Origin: an uncultured Bacteroides sp.
GTDB taxonomy: Bacteria > Bacteroidota > Bacteroidia > Bacteroidales > Bacteroidaceae
Direction: 5' to 3'
Length of the DNA stretch: 64,000 nt
Assembly (NCBI GenBank): GCA_937890825.1
Contig: CALADS010000062.1
Location: 1-64,000 of the forward strand
Shown here: positions 17,883 to 25,652 of the stretch, piece after piece
Layout of the letters: every line of letters starts with the position of its first letter
Position numbering within the stretch: the first letter of the stretch is position 1
The notes under the pieces: generated by a model
Databases searched by the model: none
The model's input: the letters and a program-made list of their open reading frames with translations, nothing else
What the model was told of the DNA's origin: nothing
Made by a program: the position numbers and the translations under genes

Positions 17883-17924
17883 CTTATGAAAACCTTATGA
17901 AACCCTTATGACAGAGCGCATAAG
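17883..17924. repeat. Three 11-bp-phased CTTATGA repeats plus an inverted copy
   Basis: CTTATGA begins at 17883, 17894 and 17905, exactly 11 bp apart, so the copies fall on one helical face. CATAAG at 17919-17924 makes an inverted repeat with the last copy (CTTATG-N8-CATAAG). Located between integrase and the next HTH gene, it looks like an array of binding sites for an excisionase, integrase arm or regulator. The rest of 17861-18096 shows nothing else. Confidence 0.6.
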
Positions 17925-18096
17925 ATATAGAAAACGTAATGAAATTCTCCATCAGTACAGCAGACAGTCAGAAGGATAGAAAGATGAAATTGCTGCTTGT
18001 CCTATGATTGTTTATGTGATACTTCTCAGCAGTAAATCAGTAATAAAAAAACATGTTCCTTTGCCCTTGTAATTATTAACTGATAATACAAACAAT

Positions 18097-18450
18097 ATGA
18101 CTGAAATGAACCTCAAATTTGACGATTTGCCCAAAGCTATTTCGTGGATGATGAACAAGCTGAAAGAGCTTGATTTGAAACTAGACGGTATAACATCCCA
18201 GTCCAAAGAGGAACCGGAAGTGCAGTGGCTCAATCTGAAAGAGCTATGTGACTACCTGCCCAGCCATCCGGCAGAACAGACCGTGTATGGATGGACCAGT
18301 TGCCATCAGATACCTTTTCACAAGAAAGGCAAACGCATCATGTTTTTGAAGTCTGAGATTGACACTTGGCTTCACGAGAGTAAAATCAAATCACCGAAAG
18401 AATTAGAAACTGATGCTCTCCGATACGTACAATCTAAACGGAGGACTTGA
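18097..18450 (+). CDS. Helix-turn-helix excisionase-family protein
   Basis: 117 residues. An N-terminal helical segment (MMNKLKELDLKLDGI) is followed by an HTH_17-like domain: LNLKELCDYLPSHPAEQTVYGW, then the wing region GKRIMFLKSEIDTWL. Proteins of this shape are the small DNA-binding factors of Bacteroidetes mobile elements and usually work with integrases or in excision control. It lies 290 bp after the integrase, beyond the phased repeats, and before the possible frameshift gene. Confidence 0.75.
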   Translation: MTEMNLKFDDLPKAISWMMNKLKELDLKLDGITSQSKEEPEVQWLNLKELCDYLPSHPAEQTVYGWTSCHQIPFHKKGKRIMFLKSEIDTWLHESKIKSPKELETDALRYVQSKRRT

Positions 18451-18494
18451 ACGAATCCGGAAAGCATCGATAAAACATAGTAAATTTATATACA

Positions 18495-19284
18495 ATGAAA
18501 CGAAAAGGCCCAAAAGGTCATCTCTCTTTTTGAGCAGATGAAAGGAGTCCACAACCACGTGGAAAGTAATGAAGATGTGGAGAACGAGCTTTACGAGCTG
18601 TTTCTTGAAGCAAGGGATAGCTATTTGAGCGAAGTCGTAAGGAAGCTGGTCAGGTTGGATTATTTCATCGACCTCTTCCTGAGCAGTCATTACTATATTG
18701 ATTGCGAACACGCTAAATGCAGGAATGCCCATCGAAGGAATCTGACGCTCATCCGCCAGCTGTTCACCGACAGTTTTTATCTTGTCGAACCACTGCTTGT
18801 TAAATCCTCTGTTTCTCAAGTGGAATTGAACGCATTGGTCTGCAAACATCTGACATCAGCGGTCTTTTCCCCAATGAAGGCAAGTTATTCACTGGGCTGT
18901 AGCTTTTCTGAAAGACAGATTGAGCAACTTGCCTGCATAAGTGAAACCTACCAAATCTTCAATACGATGGAGGGAGGTGACATCCGAGATGCACTTCGCT
19001 CTTTGTTTAGTTGCCAGATAGGATTCCGGCTACAAGTATATCATGTACGGAGAGCGGTAGTCTTATTTGATGCTCTTCTCGATTGTAATATGATAAGCCG
19101 GAACTGGCAGAATGTATTAGACAAGGGGCATTTCCTTGTTTCACCCCAAGGGGGACAATGGATAAAGAAGAACTCGCTTTCATCATCGCTTAACAAAGCA
19201 AAAGCGTCTTCTGCGGCTGAATTTGAAAACATACGCAAAGCCGTATATGAAATGAAAAAAGAAGAACTAAGTGAAAGCTGGTGA
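18495..19284 (+). CDS. Unknown element protein, possible +1 frameshift near its start
   Basis: The main frame runs from ATG 18538 to 19284 (248 residues), predicted all-helical, with no family I recognise; it might be a distant RteC-like regulator but I see no defining motif. A 12-codon frame starts at ATG 18495 and stops at TGA 18531-18533, immediately before. The 18538 frame stays open leftward through LFEQ. Shifting +1 at TTT-TGA (18528-18533) would join MKRKGPKGHLSF to EQMKGVHNH. So the true start may be 18495 with a programmed +1 shift, or a one-base mutation may have broken the start, or translation begins at 18538. Confidence 0.55.
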
Positions 19285-19370
19285 AATAACGGAAAGCAAA
19301 AAGAGTGATAATCGGGTTGATACTTCCCAACTCTCACTCCGAATATCAACCATCGGTCACTGTTGTCCTT

Positions 19371-19378
19371 TACTTTTG
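19371..19378 (+). promoter_or_regulatory. Promoter -7 box before the second HTH gene
   Basis: TACTTTTG matches TAnnTTTG, 62 nt before the ATG at 19440. No good -33 box is seen. An 8-bp inverted repeat GGTTGATA/TATCAACC (19315-19351) lies just upstream and may be an operator or a weak terminator. Confidence 0.45.
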
Positions 19379-19439
19379 CGTCATAATCAAAACAAGTATG
19401 GAGGCTACCCTCCGTTATCAACGCTAAACGTATAACAAT

Positions 19440-19823
19440 ATGAATAAACGAATCGCATTCATGGCAAGGCTCAACGAACGCTTGTCGATCGTGGAAGAAG
19501 CATTGAACAAGATAGGGAAGTTGGATGAACTGAAACAGCGCCTGTTGACATTGGAAAAGAATCTCTACCTGAGCAAGAAAGTATTGACTTTTGAAGAAGC
19601 CTGTTCCTACATGGGCATTTCCGAAAGTTTGTTGTATAAACTGACTGCTGCCAAGGAGGTACCCCACTACAAGCCAAGAGGCAAGATGCTCTATTTTGAC
19701 AAAGAGGAACTTGACAGTTGGCTGCTGCAAAACAAAGAACCATACAAGTCTGTAAACAAAGCCAATCGTTTCACTAATTCTTATCACAATGAACAAGGAA
19801 TCCAAAACAACGATTGCAAATGA
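19440..19823 (+). CDS. Helix-turn-helix excisionase-like protein
   Basis: 127 residues. A coiled N-terminus (MARLNERLSIVEEALNKI) precedes an HTH_17 domain (about 53-100: TFEEACSYMGISESLLYKL, PRGKMLYFDKEELDSWLLQ). The 3' end overlaps the RepA-like gene by 35 nt in another frame, so expression is coupled. This pairing of HTH protein and RepA-like ATPase is common in Bacteroidetes mobilisable and conjugative elements. Confidence 0.8.
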   Translation: MNKRIAFMARLNERLSIVEEALNKIGKLDELKQRLLTLEKNLYLSKKVLTFEEACSYMGISESLLYKLTAAKEVPHYKPRGKMLYFDKEELDSWLLQNKEPYKSVNKANRFTNSYHNEQGIQNNDCK

Positions 19824-20898
19824 GGAGTCGATGGAGAGTCGTCTGGAGCAAATCCTCAATGATGCCCTCATTAAGGCAACCGACACCTACTCGGTTCCCC
19901 CTCAAATCATCTGGGTGGATAATTCTACGATAGCTACCCTTGGTAACTTCAGTGCATCAACCGGAAAGGCGAAGGCAAAAAAGACATTCAACGTATCTGC
20001 CTTGGTGGCAGCCTCCCTTTCCAATGGTACCGTATTGAACTATCGGGCTTGTCTGCCCGAAGGTAAACGGCGCATACTTTATGTCGATACCGAACAAAGC
20101 CGTTACCATTGCCATAATGTATTGGCACGTATCTTGAAGCTGGCAGGTCTGCCTACGGATATGGACAACCAGAACCTGGACTTTATCGGGCTTCGTGAAT
20201 ACACTCCAGCCATCCGCATGGAAGTCATAGACTATGCACTTGCGCATAACCATGGCTATGGTCTGGTCATTATAGATGGTATCAGAGATTTGCTGTTGGA
20301 CATCAACAATGCAGGAGAATCGGTGGAAGTCATCAATAAAATGATGGAATGGTCATCGAAATATGACCTTCATATCCACTGCGTCCTTCATCAAAATAAG
20401 GGAGACAATAATGTGCGAGGACATATCGGAACGGAAATGAACAACAAGGCAGAAACTGTACTTGTCATTTCCAAAAGCACGACCAATCCGGATGTCAGCG
20501 AGGTACGTCCCCTGCATATAAGAGAGAAGGAGTTCAAGCCCTTTGCCTTTACCGTCAATGCAGAAGGACTTCCGGAAATAGCCAGGGAACATACCTGTGA
20601 GCAGCAGTCAAAAGCCAAATCTTCCCGAATCAGTTATAAAGACTTGACTGAAGAACAGCATCGGGAAGCCTTGTCGGCAGCTTTCAAGGAAGCCCCCATC
20701 AAAGGCTATGAAAATGTGGTGCAGGCACTGATGGCTGCTTATGAAGAAATAGGTTTCAAGCGAGGTCGAAGTATCATAGCCAAGCTGCTCCAGTATTTGG
20801 TCAACGACTTGAAACTGGTGATAAAGAAGGACAAGATATTCTTCTACGACATGACTCCGATGGAAGCAGAGTTATTCAGCGACAATGATAATGAATAA
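19789..20898 (+). CDS. RepA-like RecA-fold ATPase (AAA_25 type)
   Basis: 369 residues. The RecA-fold core has a Walker-A-like loop, STGKAKAKKTF (about 61-71), an ILYVDTEQS strand, and a Walker B LVIIDGIRDLL; HCVLHQNK follows in the helicase position. The P-loop has Ala where the GK glycine is normally found (GKAKAKKT rather than GxxxxGKT). The C-terminus has a winged-helix-like tail (GRSIIAKLLQYLVND). Relatives act in replication of the excised circle or of mobilisable plasmids. It works with the Toprim protein downstream by context. Confidence 0.75.
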   Translation: MNKESKTTIANEESMESRLEQILNDALIKATDTYSVPPQIIWVDNSTIATLGNFSASTGKAKAKKTFNVSALVAASLSNGTVLNYRACLPEGKRRILYVDTEQSRYHCHNVLARILKLAGLPTDMDNQNLDFIGLREYTPAIRMEVIDYALAHNHGYGLVIIDGIRDLLLDINNAGESVEVINKMMEWSSKYDLHIHCVLHQNKGDNNVRGHIGTEMNNKAETVLVISKSTTNPDVSEVRPLHIREKEFKPFAFTVNAEGLPEIAREHTCEQQSKAKSSRISYKDLTEEQHREALSAAFKEAPIKGYENVVQALMAAYEEIGFKRGRSIIAKLLQYLVNDLKLVIKKDKIFFYDMTPMEAELFSDNDNE

Positions 20899-20982
20899 AC
20901 GGACTCCAAAAAGTGCTTTACTTTATGTGGGTGCCTATACGGAAAAATGTGGATAAAGTATTTTTATAAAGTGTAACAAACA

Positions 20983-21876
20983 ATGAATATATCCCAAGCA
21001 CATGAAATCAGCATCATTTCTTTTTTGGAAAAGGAAGGATTCAGACCTTGCAGGGTCTATGGCGATAACTATTGGTATCGCTCCCCTTTGCGGGAAGAGA
21101 AAACAGCGTCCTTCAAGGTTAATCGTGATATCAACCGGTGGTATGACTATGGCATGTCCGAAGGAGGGGATATTGTGGAGTTGGCAAAGCGATTAAGGGG
21201 TTTGCCAACCGTATCAGCCACGCTGGAATATCTGGAGGGAGAAAGCGGATGCGTTGTTCGTTCTGCAACACCTCATACAACTTCCAGCAAAGCGCAGCCA
21301 AGCCATGAACAGCCAACCTTCACCTTGCATCCTTTGAAGAACAAGTCTTTACTCAGCTATTTGTGTTCGAGGCAGATTGATGAATCCATCGGTTGTACCT
21401 ATTGCCAGGAAATCCATCAAAAACAGAAAGGAAGATGGTATTTTTCCGTGGCTTTCGGTAATCAGTCCGGAGGTTATGAGCTACGCAATCCCTATTTCAA
21501 GGGCTGTATGGGAAGTAAGGATTTGAGCATCATTGCCTATTCACCGGGCGAAATCCAGGAAGGATGCCTTGTTTTTGAAGGCTTTATGGACTTCCTGTCC
21601 TTCCTTACTTTAGTAAAGAGGCAGGATTATCTTTTCCGCATGGAGAGTCCGTGTGACTATCTCATCTTGAACTCCGTTTGCAACCAAAAAAAAGTGTACC
21701 AATATCTGGATCGTTACAGACACATCCATTGTTTCTTGGATAATGATGCTGCCGGGAAAGAAGCGACAGAAGCCCTCCATAGGCTATTTGAATACCGGGT
21801 GACAGACGAATCCTTCCGTTATGCCGACCACAAAGACATCAATGACTATCTGATGAACAAAAAGATTGAACAATAA
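20983..21876 (+). CDS. Toprim primase-like protein with CHC2-like N-terminus
   Basis: 297 residues. The N-terminal 75 residues follow the primase CHC2 fold (YRSPLREEKTASFKVNR, WYDYGMSEGGDIVELA) but lack the zinc-binding Cys/His residues. The C-terminal half is a Toprim domain: GCLVFEGFMDFLSF carries the catalytic Glu and HCFLDNDAAGKEA the DxD-like acidic pair. It probably primes synthesis on transferred single strands or assists RepA-like replication. It stands 84 nt after the RepA-like gene. Confidence 0.8.
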   Translation: MNISQAHEISIISFLEKEGFRPCRVYGDNYWYRSPLREEKTASFKVNRDINRWYDYGMSEGGDIVELAKRLRGLPTVSATLEYLEGESGCVVRSATPHTTSSKAQPSHEQPTFTLHPLKNKSLLSYLCSRQIDESIGCTYCQEIHQKQKGRWYFSVAFGNQSGGYELRNPYFKGCMGSKDLSIIAYSPGEIQEGCLVFEGFMDFLSFLTLVKRQDYLFRMESPCDYLILNSVCNQKKVYQYLDRYRHIHCFLDNDAAGKEATEALHRLFEYRVTDESFRYADHKDINDYLMNKKIEQ

Positions 21877-21900
21877 GATGTTGCACAAAAACAATGAAAT

Positions 21901-22146
21901 ATGGAAACTCGCAGAGTAACAGTAGAGATTAAGCCGTACCAAACCTATTCGGTCAGTGAAGCAGCACGTTATTTGGGTATTCACCGATGTACTATTTATG
22001 TATATCTCTTGTTACCCCATCATCCGTTACCTTTCATCCAGGTGCCGGGCAAGGTAAAAATCCGTTTTCTTGGCAGCGACCTCATAGCGTTCAAGGCGGC
22101 AGGTCTCCCAAAGAGAGGTCGAAAGATAAGGGGAGATCGTGAGTAA
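21901..22146 (+). CDS. Small helix-turn-helix excisionase-like protein
   Basis: 81 residues with one HTH_17 domain (YSVSEAARYLGIHRCTIYVYL, then PGKVKIRFLGSDLIAFKAAG). The basic C-terminus (PKRGRKIRGDRE) is encoded by the left arm of the terminator hairpin at 22123-22160. It is the fourth excisionase-type protein in this 6-kb module, last gene of the rightward set, and faces the leftward small-gene operon. Confidence 0.75.
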   Translation: METRRVTVEIKPYQTYSVSEAARYLGIHRCTIYVYLLLPHHPLPFIQVPGKVKIRFLGSDLIAFKAAGLPKRGRKIRGDRE

Positions 22147-22160
22147 CGTCCCCTTATCTT
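22123..22160. terminator. Bidirectional hairpin between convergent genes
   Basis: A perfect 12-bp stem (AAGATAAGGGGA, 22123-22134, with its complement 22149-22160) separates the rightward HTH gene from the leftward SLOG gene. Its left arm overlaps the HTH coding end. Confidence 0.7.
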
Positions 22161-22168
22161 GTTCCCGT

Positions 22169-22663
22169 CTAAGGATGGAAGAGATTGACGATAGTCAACC
22201 CTCTCTTCCAAGCCTTGCGGCACGTATAATATGTACCACCCTGGGGCTTTCCGTCAAAGTAGGCAATCACACTTCCGGAGTGTTGCAGCATATAGTCGTT
22301 ACGTTTCAAAAGGCAGCCTTTGAAATAATTCTCGCTCAACACGATGACCTTATCCGCCTTGCCGAGGATAAGGTCATAGCGGTTTTGTTCCGATACATTC
22401 CATCGGCAGTTCTGCCCTTTGAATGGAACAACAGCTATCAGCTGCAAAGAAGGCAATTTCCCCTTGAGTGAAAGTACGACTTCGGCAGCCATTAGGTCAA
22501 AGCCCAATGCCATGCCACAGAAACAGCGGTATTTTCCCTGCTTGTAAGCAAGGATAACGGCTTGTTTCAGCCGTTCCCTTACTTCATTTTGTTGTTCGGA
22601 TGGTATCTCTCTATGTCCTGTAAAGGCTATGGAAGCCTCCTTATAAAAATCCTTTTGTATCAT
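22169..22663 (-). CDS. SLOG-domain (DUF1273/YspA-like) protein
   Basis: 164 residues. The Rossmann-like SLOG fold is visible: an initial strand IAFTGHREIP, the FCGMALGFDLMAAE glycine-rich helix start, an IAVVPF strand, and VIAYFDGKPQGGTYYTCRKA near the end. SLOG proteins bind nucleotides or nucleotide-derived ligands and are linked to conflict and signalling systems; this subgroup has no settled reaction. Its ATG overlaps the stop of the phosphoribosyltransferase-like gene by 4 nt, so the two are translationally coupled. Confidence 0.75.
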   Translation of the reverse strand: MIQKDFYKEASIAFTGHREIPSEQQNEVRERLKQAVILAYKQGKYRCFCGMALGFDLMAAEVVLSLKGKLPSLQLIAVVPFKGQNCRWNVSEQNRYDLILGKADKVIVLSENYFKGCLLKRNDYMLQHSGSVIAYFDGKPQGGTYYTCRKAWKRGLTIVNLFHP

Positions 22664-23229
22664 TGTTCATTTACTTTATAGTGTGTCTTTGCCAAGAATA
22701 TGCCACCGATAACATGTGCTCCCAACTGCTCTAATTGGTCGGAATAAGTTGCCCAAGTGATGCCGCGTGTTATCACGTCGTCAAAGGTTACGATTGTTTT
22801 ATCGCAGAACCATTTTTCATCAAAAGTGATGATGTTCACTTTCCGGATTTCCTTTTCCAATTTGCGGTTTTCGTGGATGGCAAGCCGTCCGCCTGCTACC
22901 TTTACATGGTCAAAGCCATTGATAGCTCCGGTCAGTTCACATACTCTTTCGCAAAAAGCCTTGTAGCGGAGTTCGTTCTTCTCGTTGGTAGAAGCCGGAA
23001 CCGGAACGAAGACGATGCCCGAACACTTTTCGCCATATTGTTCCTTCATGCTTGTTGCGGTCATTTGTGCCACTGCTTCAAAACTCCTTCCGTCTTTGAA
23101 GTCATATACCATCTGTCTGTCAGCGATTTCCTTTTCACCCACGTTGCGGATGCGCTTAGGAAAATACTTGCAGAACCAAGTCTGAGGTTTTGCCAACTGC
23201 TGTTTGAGGTTATTGTCAATCTGTGCCAT
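22660..23229 (-). CDS. Phosphoribosyltransferase-fold protein (ComF-like)
   Basis: 189 residues. The PRPP loop is present as IVTFDDVITRGITW (two acidic residues followed by TxG), preceded by FVPVPAS as in type I phosphoribosyltransferases, and the spacing resembles ComF and Pyr-type enzymes. A nucleobase specificity cannot be read. It starts an apparent two-gene operon with the SLOG protein. Its upstream region resembles those before 24827 and 33380. Confidence 0.7.
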   Translation of the reverse strand: MAQIDNNLKQQLAKPQTWFCKYFPKRIRNVGEKEIADRQMVYDFKDGRSFEAVAQMTATSMKEQYGEKCSGIVFVPVPASTNEKNELRYKAFCERVCELTGAINGFDHVKVAGGRLAIHENRKLEKEIRKVNIITFDEKWFCDKTIVTFDDVITRGITWATYSDQLEQLGAHVIGGIFLAKTHYKVNEQ

Positions 23230-23383
23230 ACGCTCTGATTTTTTCCCCTTTTGTTTTGCTGTTTTGCAGCTTGACCGAAGGGATGTTTTTTGCTTTTTTC
23301 AGAGTGCTGGCAACCACCAACGAAGGCAAATTCAGGGCAGAAAATACGCTCAACTTGTTTGAGGAAGATTTTCTGCAAGGGAT

Positions 23384-23414
23384 TTGACGCCTTGGTGGGG
23401 CAGCAATACCTTTG
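23384..23414 (+). promoter_or_regulatory. Rightward promoter in the leader region of the PRTase gene
   Basis: TTG (23384-23386), 20 nt, TACCTTTG (23407-23414), followed by C and an A-run. It resembles the promoters at 25048 and 33578, each pointing away from a leftward gene. It reads toward the convergent 3' end of the gene at 23518. Confidence 0.5.
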
Positions 23415-23517
23415 CAAAAAAAATATCCTCGCAGGTAAGATGATAAAACGGAAGTGTTGTATTCAACCTATACCCTTGGAAGAACTTCCATCATCGTATG
23501 CAGTTCCAATTTCTTTT

Positions 23518-23892
23518 TTAATTCCATTGACTTCCCGGCAGACCTGCCAAGACAGATTGTCCGTCCGCTTCTGCAAGCATACAAGCCAACAGCCAGGCAT
23601 CGGCACGGATGGCATCCATATCGCTTACCGCTTGTCGCAAACGGGAAGGCGCAACGGCTCCCGACTTAATCATCCATTCCTCGGCACAAATTTCCGGGTC
23701 AATGGCATCCACGAATGACTCTATCTCTTTGACGAGATTGCCAATCTTCCCTTCTCCCATTTTTACAGTGAAAGAAAAAGGTACTCCGCTAAGCGTTTTT
23801 CGATGAAAATCAATATAAAGCTCTCCATCCTTGTACCGGGGTGTAGTAGTCCATCCAAGCTGGATGGCAATAGCAAATATGTTTGTAGTCAT
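23518..23892 (-). CDS. Unknown conserved small protein
   Basis: 124 residues. I do not recognise the family. An N-terminal beta-rich half contains LGWTTTPRYKDGELYIDFHRK, and a helical C-terminal half contains RADAWLLACMLAEADGQSVL. No signal peptide or membrane segment is visible. It lies in a leftward set of small genes 82 nt after the DUF2958-like gene and probably belongs to the same transcript. Confidence 0.6.
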   Translation of the reverse strand: MTTNIFAIAIQLGWTTTPRYKDGELYIDFHRKTLSGVPFSFTVKMGEGKIGNLVKEIESFVDAIDPEICAEEWMIKSGAVAPSRLRQAVSDMDAIRADAWLLACMLAEADGQSVLAGLPGSQWN

Positions 23893-23973
23893 ACACTTAT
23901 CTTTAATTGTCTGTTTGATACCTGCCTTATCCGTGTATGGACAAGGCAGGTTGTTTTCACTTTACACTATCAC

Positions 23974-24336
23974 TCAATAGCCCATTCTTGCAAGGAACTC
24001 CTGCAGCCGGCTGTCCCGTAATTTCTTCAGTGGAACCGGACGAAAGTCTTCCTGCTGCCTCACTTGCAGCTTGCCGAAGCCTTGTTTGGTCAAATCCAAC
24101 TCAATGTCCGAAAGTTCATTCAAAGAAATGTAGCCATACTCATCCTCCATCAGTCCGATGACGATACCGAACAGAATGGTGTCGTTGCCTTCCTTTTCAC
24201 CTTCAAGAATGAACCACCGCACACCACCGAGCGCAAAGATGGCACGGCAAATAGCGTCCTTTCCCTTGCCGTCCTGGGAATAGAGAGGAAAGCCTTTCAA
24301 GGCTTCCTCCAACTGCGTTGTCATAAGTCTGCACAT
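23974..24336 (-). CDS. DUF2958-like protein
   Basis: 120 residues. It matches the DUF2958 pattern common on mobile elements: an aromatic Trp in GGVRWFILEGEKEG, the GLMEDEYGYISLNEL strand pair and a closing L..FRPVPL. Function is unknown; relatives occur on plasmids and integrative elements. It sits 1 nt from the gene upstream. An alternative start is ATG 24324 (MTTQLEE). Confidence 0.7.
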   Translation of the reverse strand: MCRLMTTQLEEALKGFPLYSQDGKGKDAICRAIFALGGVRWFILEGEKEGNDTILFGIVIGLMEDEYGYISLNELSDIELDLTKQGFGKLQVRQQEDFRPVPLKKLRDSRLQEFLARMGY

Positions 24337-24337
24337 A

Positions 24338-24505
24338 TCAATCCAAAATTATTTCGTCTTTATAAACATCTATTTCTGCACCACTGCTGAACTGAACCAC
24401 AAAACCATGTTCAGAGAGGGCTACGATAGTTCCTCGGTGGTAGCCTCGCCAAGGGGTTATCAACTCACATTGTCTGCCGTATTCGGGAAAATCATATTCG
24501 TCCAT
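24338..24505 (-). CDS. Small conserved element protein
   Basis: 55 residues from ATG 24505 (MDEYDFPEYG); a longer TTG-start version is unlikely because it would overlap the upstream gene. The sequence YHRGTIVALSEHGFVVQFSSG suggests a small SH3-like beta barrel. Function unknown. It is 7 nt downstream of the neighbouring gene in the same direction. Confidence 0.6.
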   Translation of the reverse strand: MDEYDFPEYGRQCELITPWRGYHRGTIVALSEHGFVVQFSSGAEIDVYKDEIILD

Positions 24506-24512
24506 AGTCCTG

Positions 24513-24827
24513 TCATTTAAAGGTTGGAAATTCGGGGTCAAAAATCAAGTCACACTCAATGAGCCGTTGGTAGGCTTCTGCAGAAAGCCGTGATGCCCAC
24601 TCATTGCGGTCATCGTATCTTCCCTGCTGATAGTTGTATGCCAGCTGCTTCATGAAGCCGAGGAACACCTTGAACATCTGCTGTTGCAGGTAGCGGTGAG
24701 CTTTGGTCAGTTCCCTGCCAGTCTGGTCAGGTGAACACATACTGCCATTTACAAAGTTGGCGAACTCTTGGGCAAAAGCCTTGTCACGTTCGGAGATGGT
24801 AGCTCCGGATAATTCGGGATAATCCAT
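24513..24827 (-). CDS. Small helical protein of unknown function
   Basis: 104 residues from ATG 24827 (MDYPELSGAT). Predicted all-helical, with FAQEFANFVNGSM and LQQQMFKVFLGFMKQLAYNYQQG. No family recognised. It is the first gene of the leftward small-gene set and is preceded by the repeated leader module (24840-25090), so it is probably where transcription of this set begins. Confidence 0.6.
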   Translation of the reverse strand: MDYPELSGATISERDKAFAQEFANFVNGSMCSPDQTGRELTKAHRYLQQQMFKVFLGFMKQLAYNYQQGRYDDRNEWASRLSAEAYQRLIECDLIFDPEFPTFK

Positions 24828-24839
24828 AGTCAAAACAAT

Positions 24840-25016
24840 TTAGATGGTTGCGATTCCGATTCTTTTCCCTCTTGTGAAGCCCTTTAGAGCTTCTTGGTCG
24901 GGAAAACCGTTTTACGTGCATCCCCTCACTGCGGGCACCGGGGAGAATAAGGCAAGTGTGAGGTCCGAGGACTTTACGGAATACCCAATTTGACACAAAT
25001 TGTGGAAGGCTGCCGG
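24840..25016 (-). repeat. Repeated leader module, copy 2, with palindromic core
   Basis: Shared with 33381-33618: a GAAGCC...GCTTC hairpin (near 24877), the word GGAATACCCAATTTG-N3-CAAATTG...GGAAGGCTGCCGG (24978-25016), and a promoter pointing right at the far end. The palindrome is CAATTTG-N3-CAAATTG at 24986-25002. It precedes the leftward operon starting at 24827, so it may be an operator, a leader RNA, or both. Confidence 0.6.
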
Positions 25017-25047
25017 AAAGTCCTCAGTCCGAAAGCTTCAGCGGCAC

Positions 25048-25077
25048 TTGACGTTTCTCCCGTCCGCAGTACCTTTG
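25048..25077 (+). promoter_or_regulatory. Rightward promoter before a structured gene-free region
   Basis: TTG (25048-25050), exactly 19 nt, TACCTTTG (25070-25077), then CACG. It is a full Bacteroidetes-type promoter but no protein gene follows; the transcript would start near 25084 and run through a chain of stem-loops. Confidence 0.65.
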
Positions 25078-25083
25078 CACGTA

Positions 25084-25540
25084 TAAAACGGATCTGGCCA
25101 AGATGCTCCAACGGTTTTCAAAAATTTCCAGATTATGACTCCAAGGGAAAAGATTAGCCCTAACAGGCTGTCTCAAACATGTTCCCCAAAAAGTCCACGT
25201 AACCCAGCATTCCGACCGTCTTGAAGATGCACATTTCCAAAAACTGTTGCCGTTGTGAGAACCTACAAAGTGAAGCCTTGCAGGTTCTCTCTATGGCAAC
25301 GGACTGGAGTCCTCCTCTTGTTGCAAAAACCATTCAGCCGAGCTTTGCTTGGTGTTGAAGACACGGAGCAAACCGGATGGCACATCCTCCCCAAAAGGTC
25401 GTCACTTCCGGTATCGCATACAATACGATAAGTCGGAAGTGGTGACCAACATCTGTGAGCTAACTGTCTAAAACATTCGATGGCTCTACTTCCGCAAGCG
25501 TCAGCCTGCGTTCGGTAGAACCATCGAGTAAGTCTTCGTT
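25084..25540 (+). ncRNA. Candidate structured RNA
   Basis: No convincing protein is encoded on either strand; a 106-codon minus frame (25263-25583) has no family features. Strong stems follow one another: GTTGCC...GGCAAC enclosing GAGAACCT/AGGTTCTC (25246-25300); GGACT/AGTCC (25301-25312); GGATG/CATCC (25375-25387); a 14-bp stem GGTCGTCACTTCCG with inner TATCG/CGATA (25397-25447); and TCGATGG-CTCTAC with its partner (25477-25527). A well-spaced promoter lies just before. The structures could equally act as DNA. I do not recognise the family. Confidence 0.45.
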
Positions 25541-25644
25541 TGTAGTGAATAAATGTGGTAATATTCTTTGTATTATGTAGCATAAAAATCAGAGAAAGAA
25601 TAACACTAAATGAAGAATAATTCGTTTCTTAGATAAGAAATTAG

Positions 25645-25652
25645 TATATTTG
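25645..25652 (+). promoter_or_regulatory. Promoter -7 box of the restriction genes
   Basis: TATATTTG, matching TAnnTTTG, is followed by CATGGAGC. It would give a leader of about 310 nt before the first nuclease gene. No clear -33 TTTG is seen. Confidence 0.5.

Noticed and set aside
22139..23718. Several rightward frames over the SLOG, PRTase and DUF2958-like genes
   Set aside because: They are shadows of the leftward genes, which carry recognisable domains.
25263..25583. A 106-codon frame on the minus strand
   Set aside because: It runs through the stem-loop chain with odd composition and no domain; the structures explain it better.
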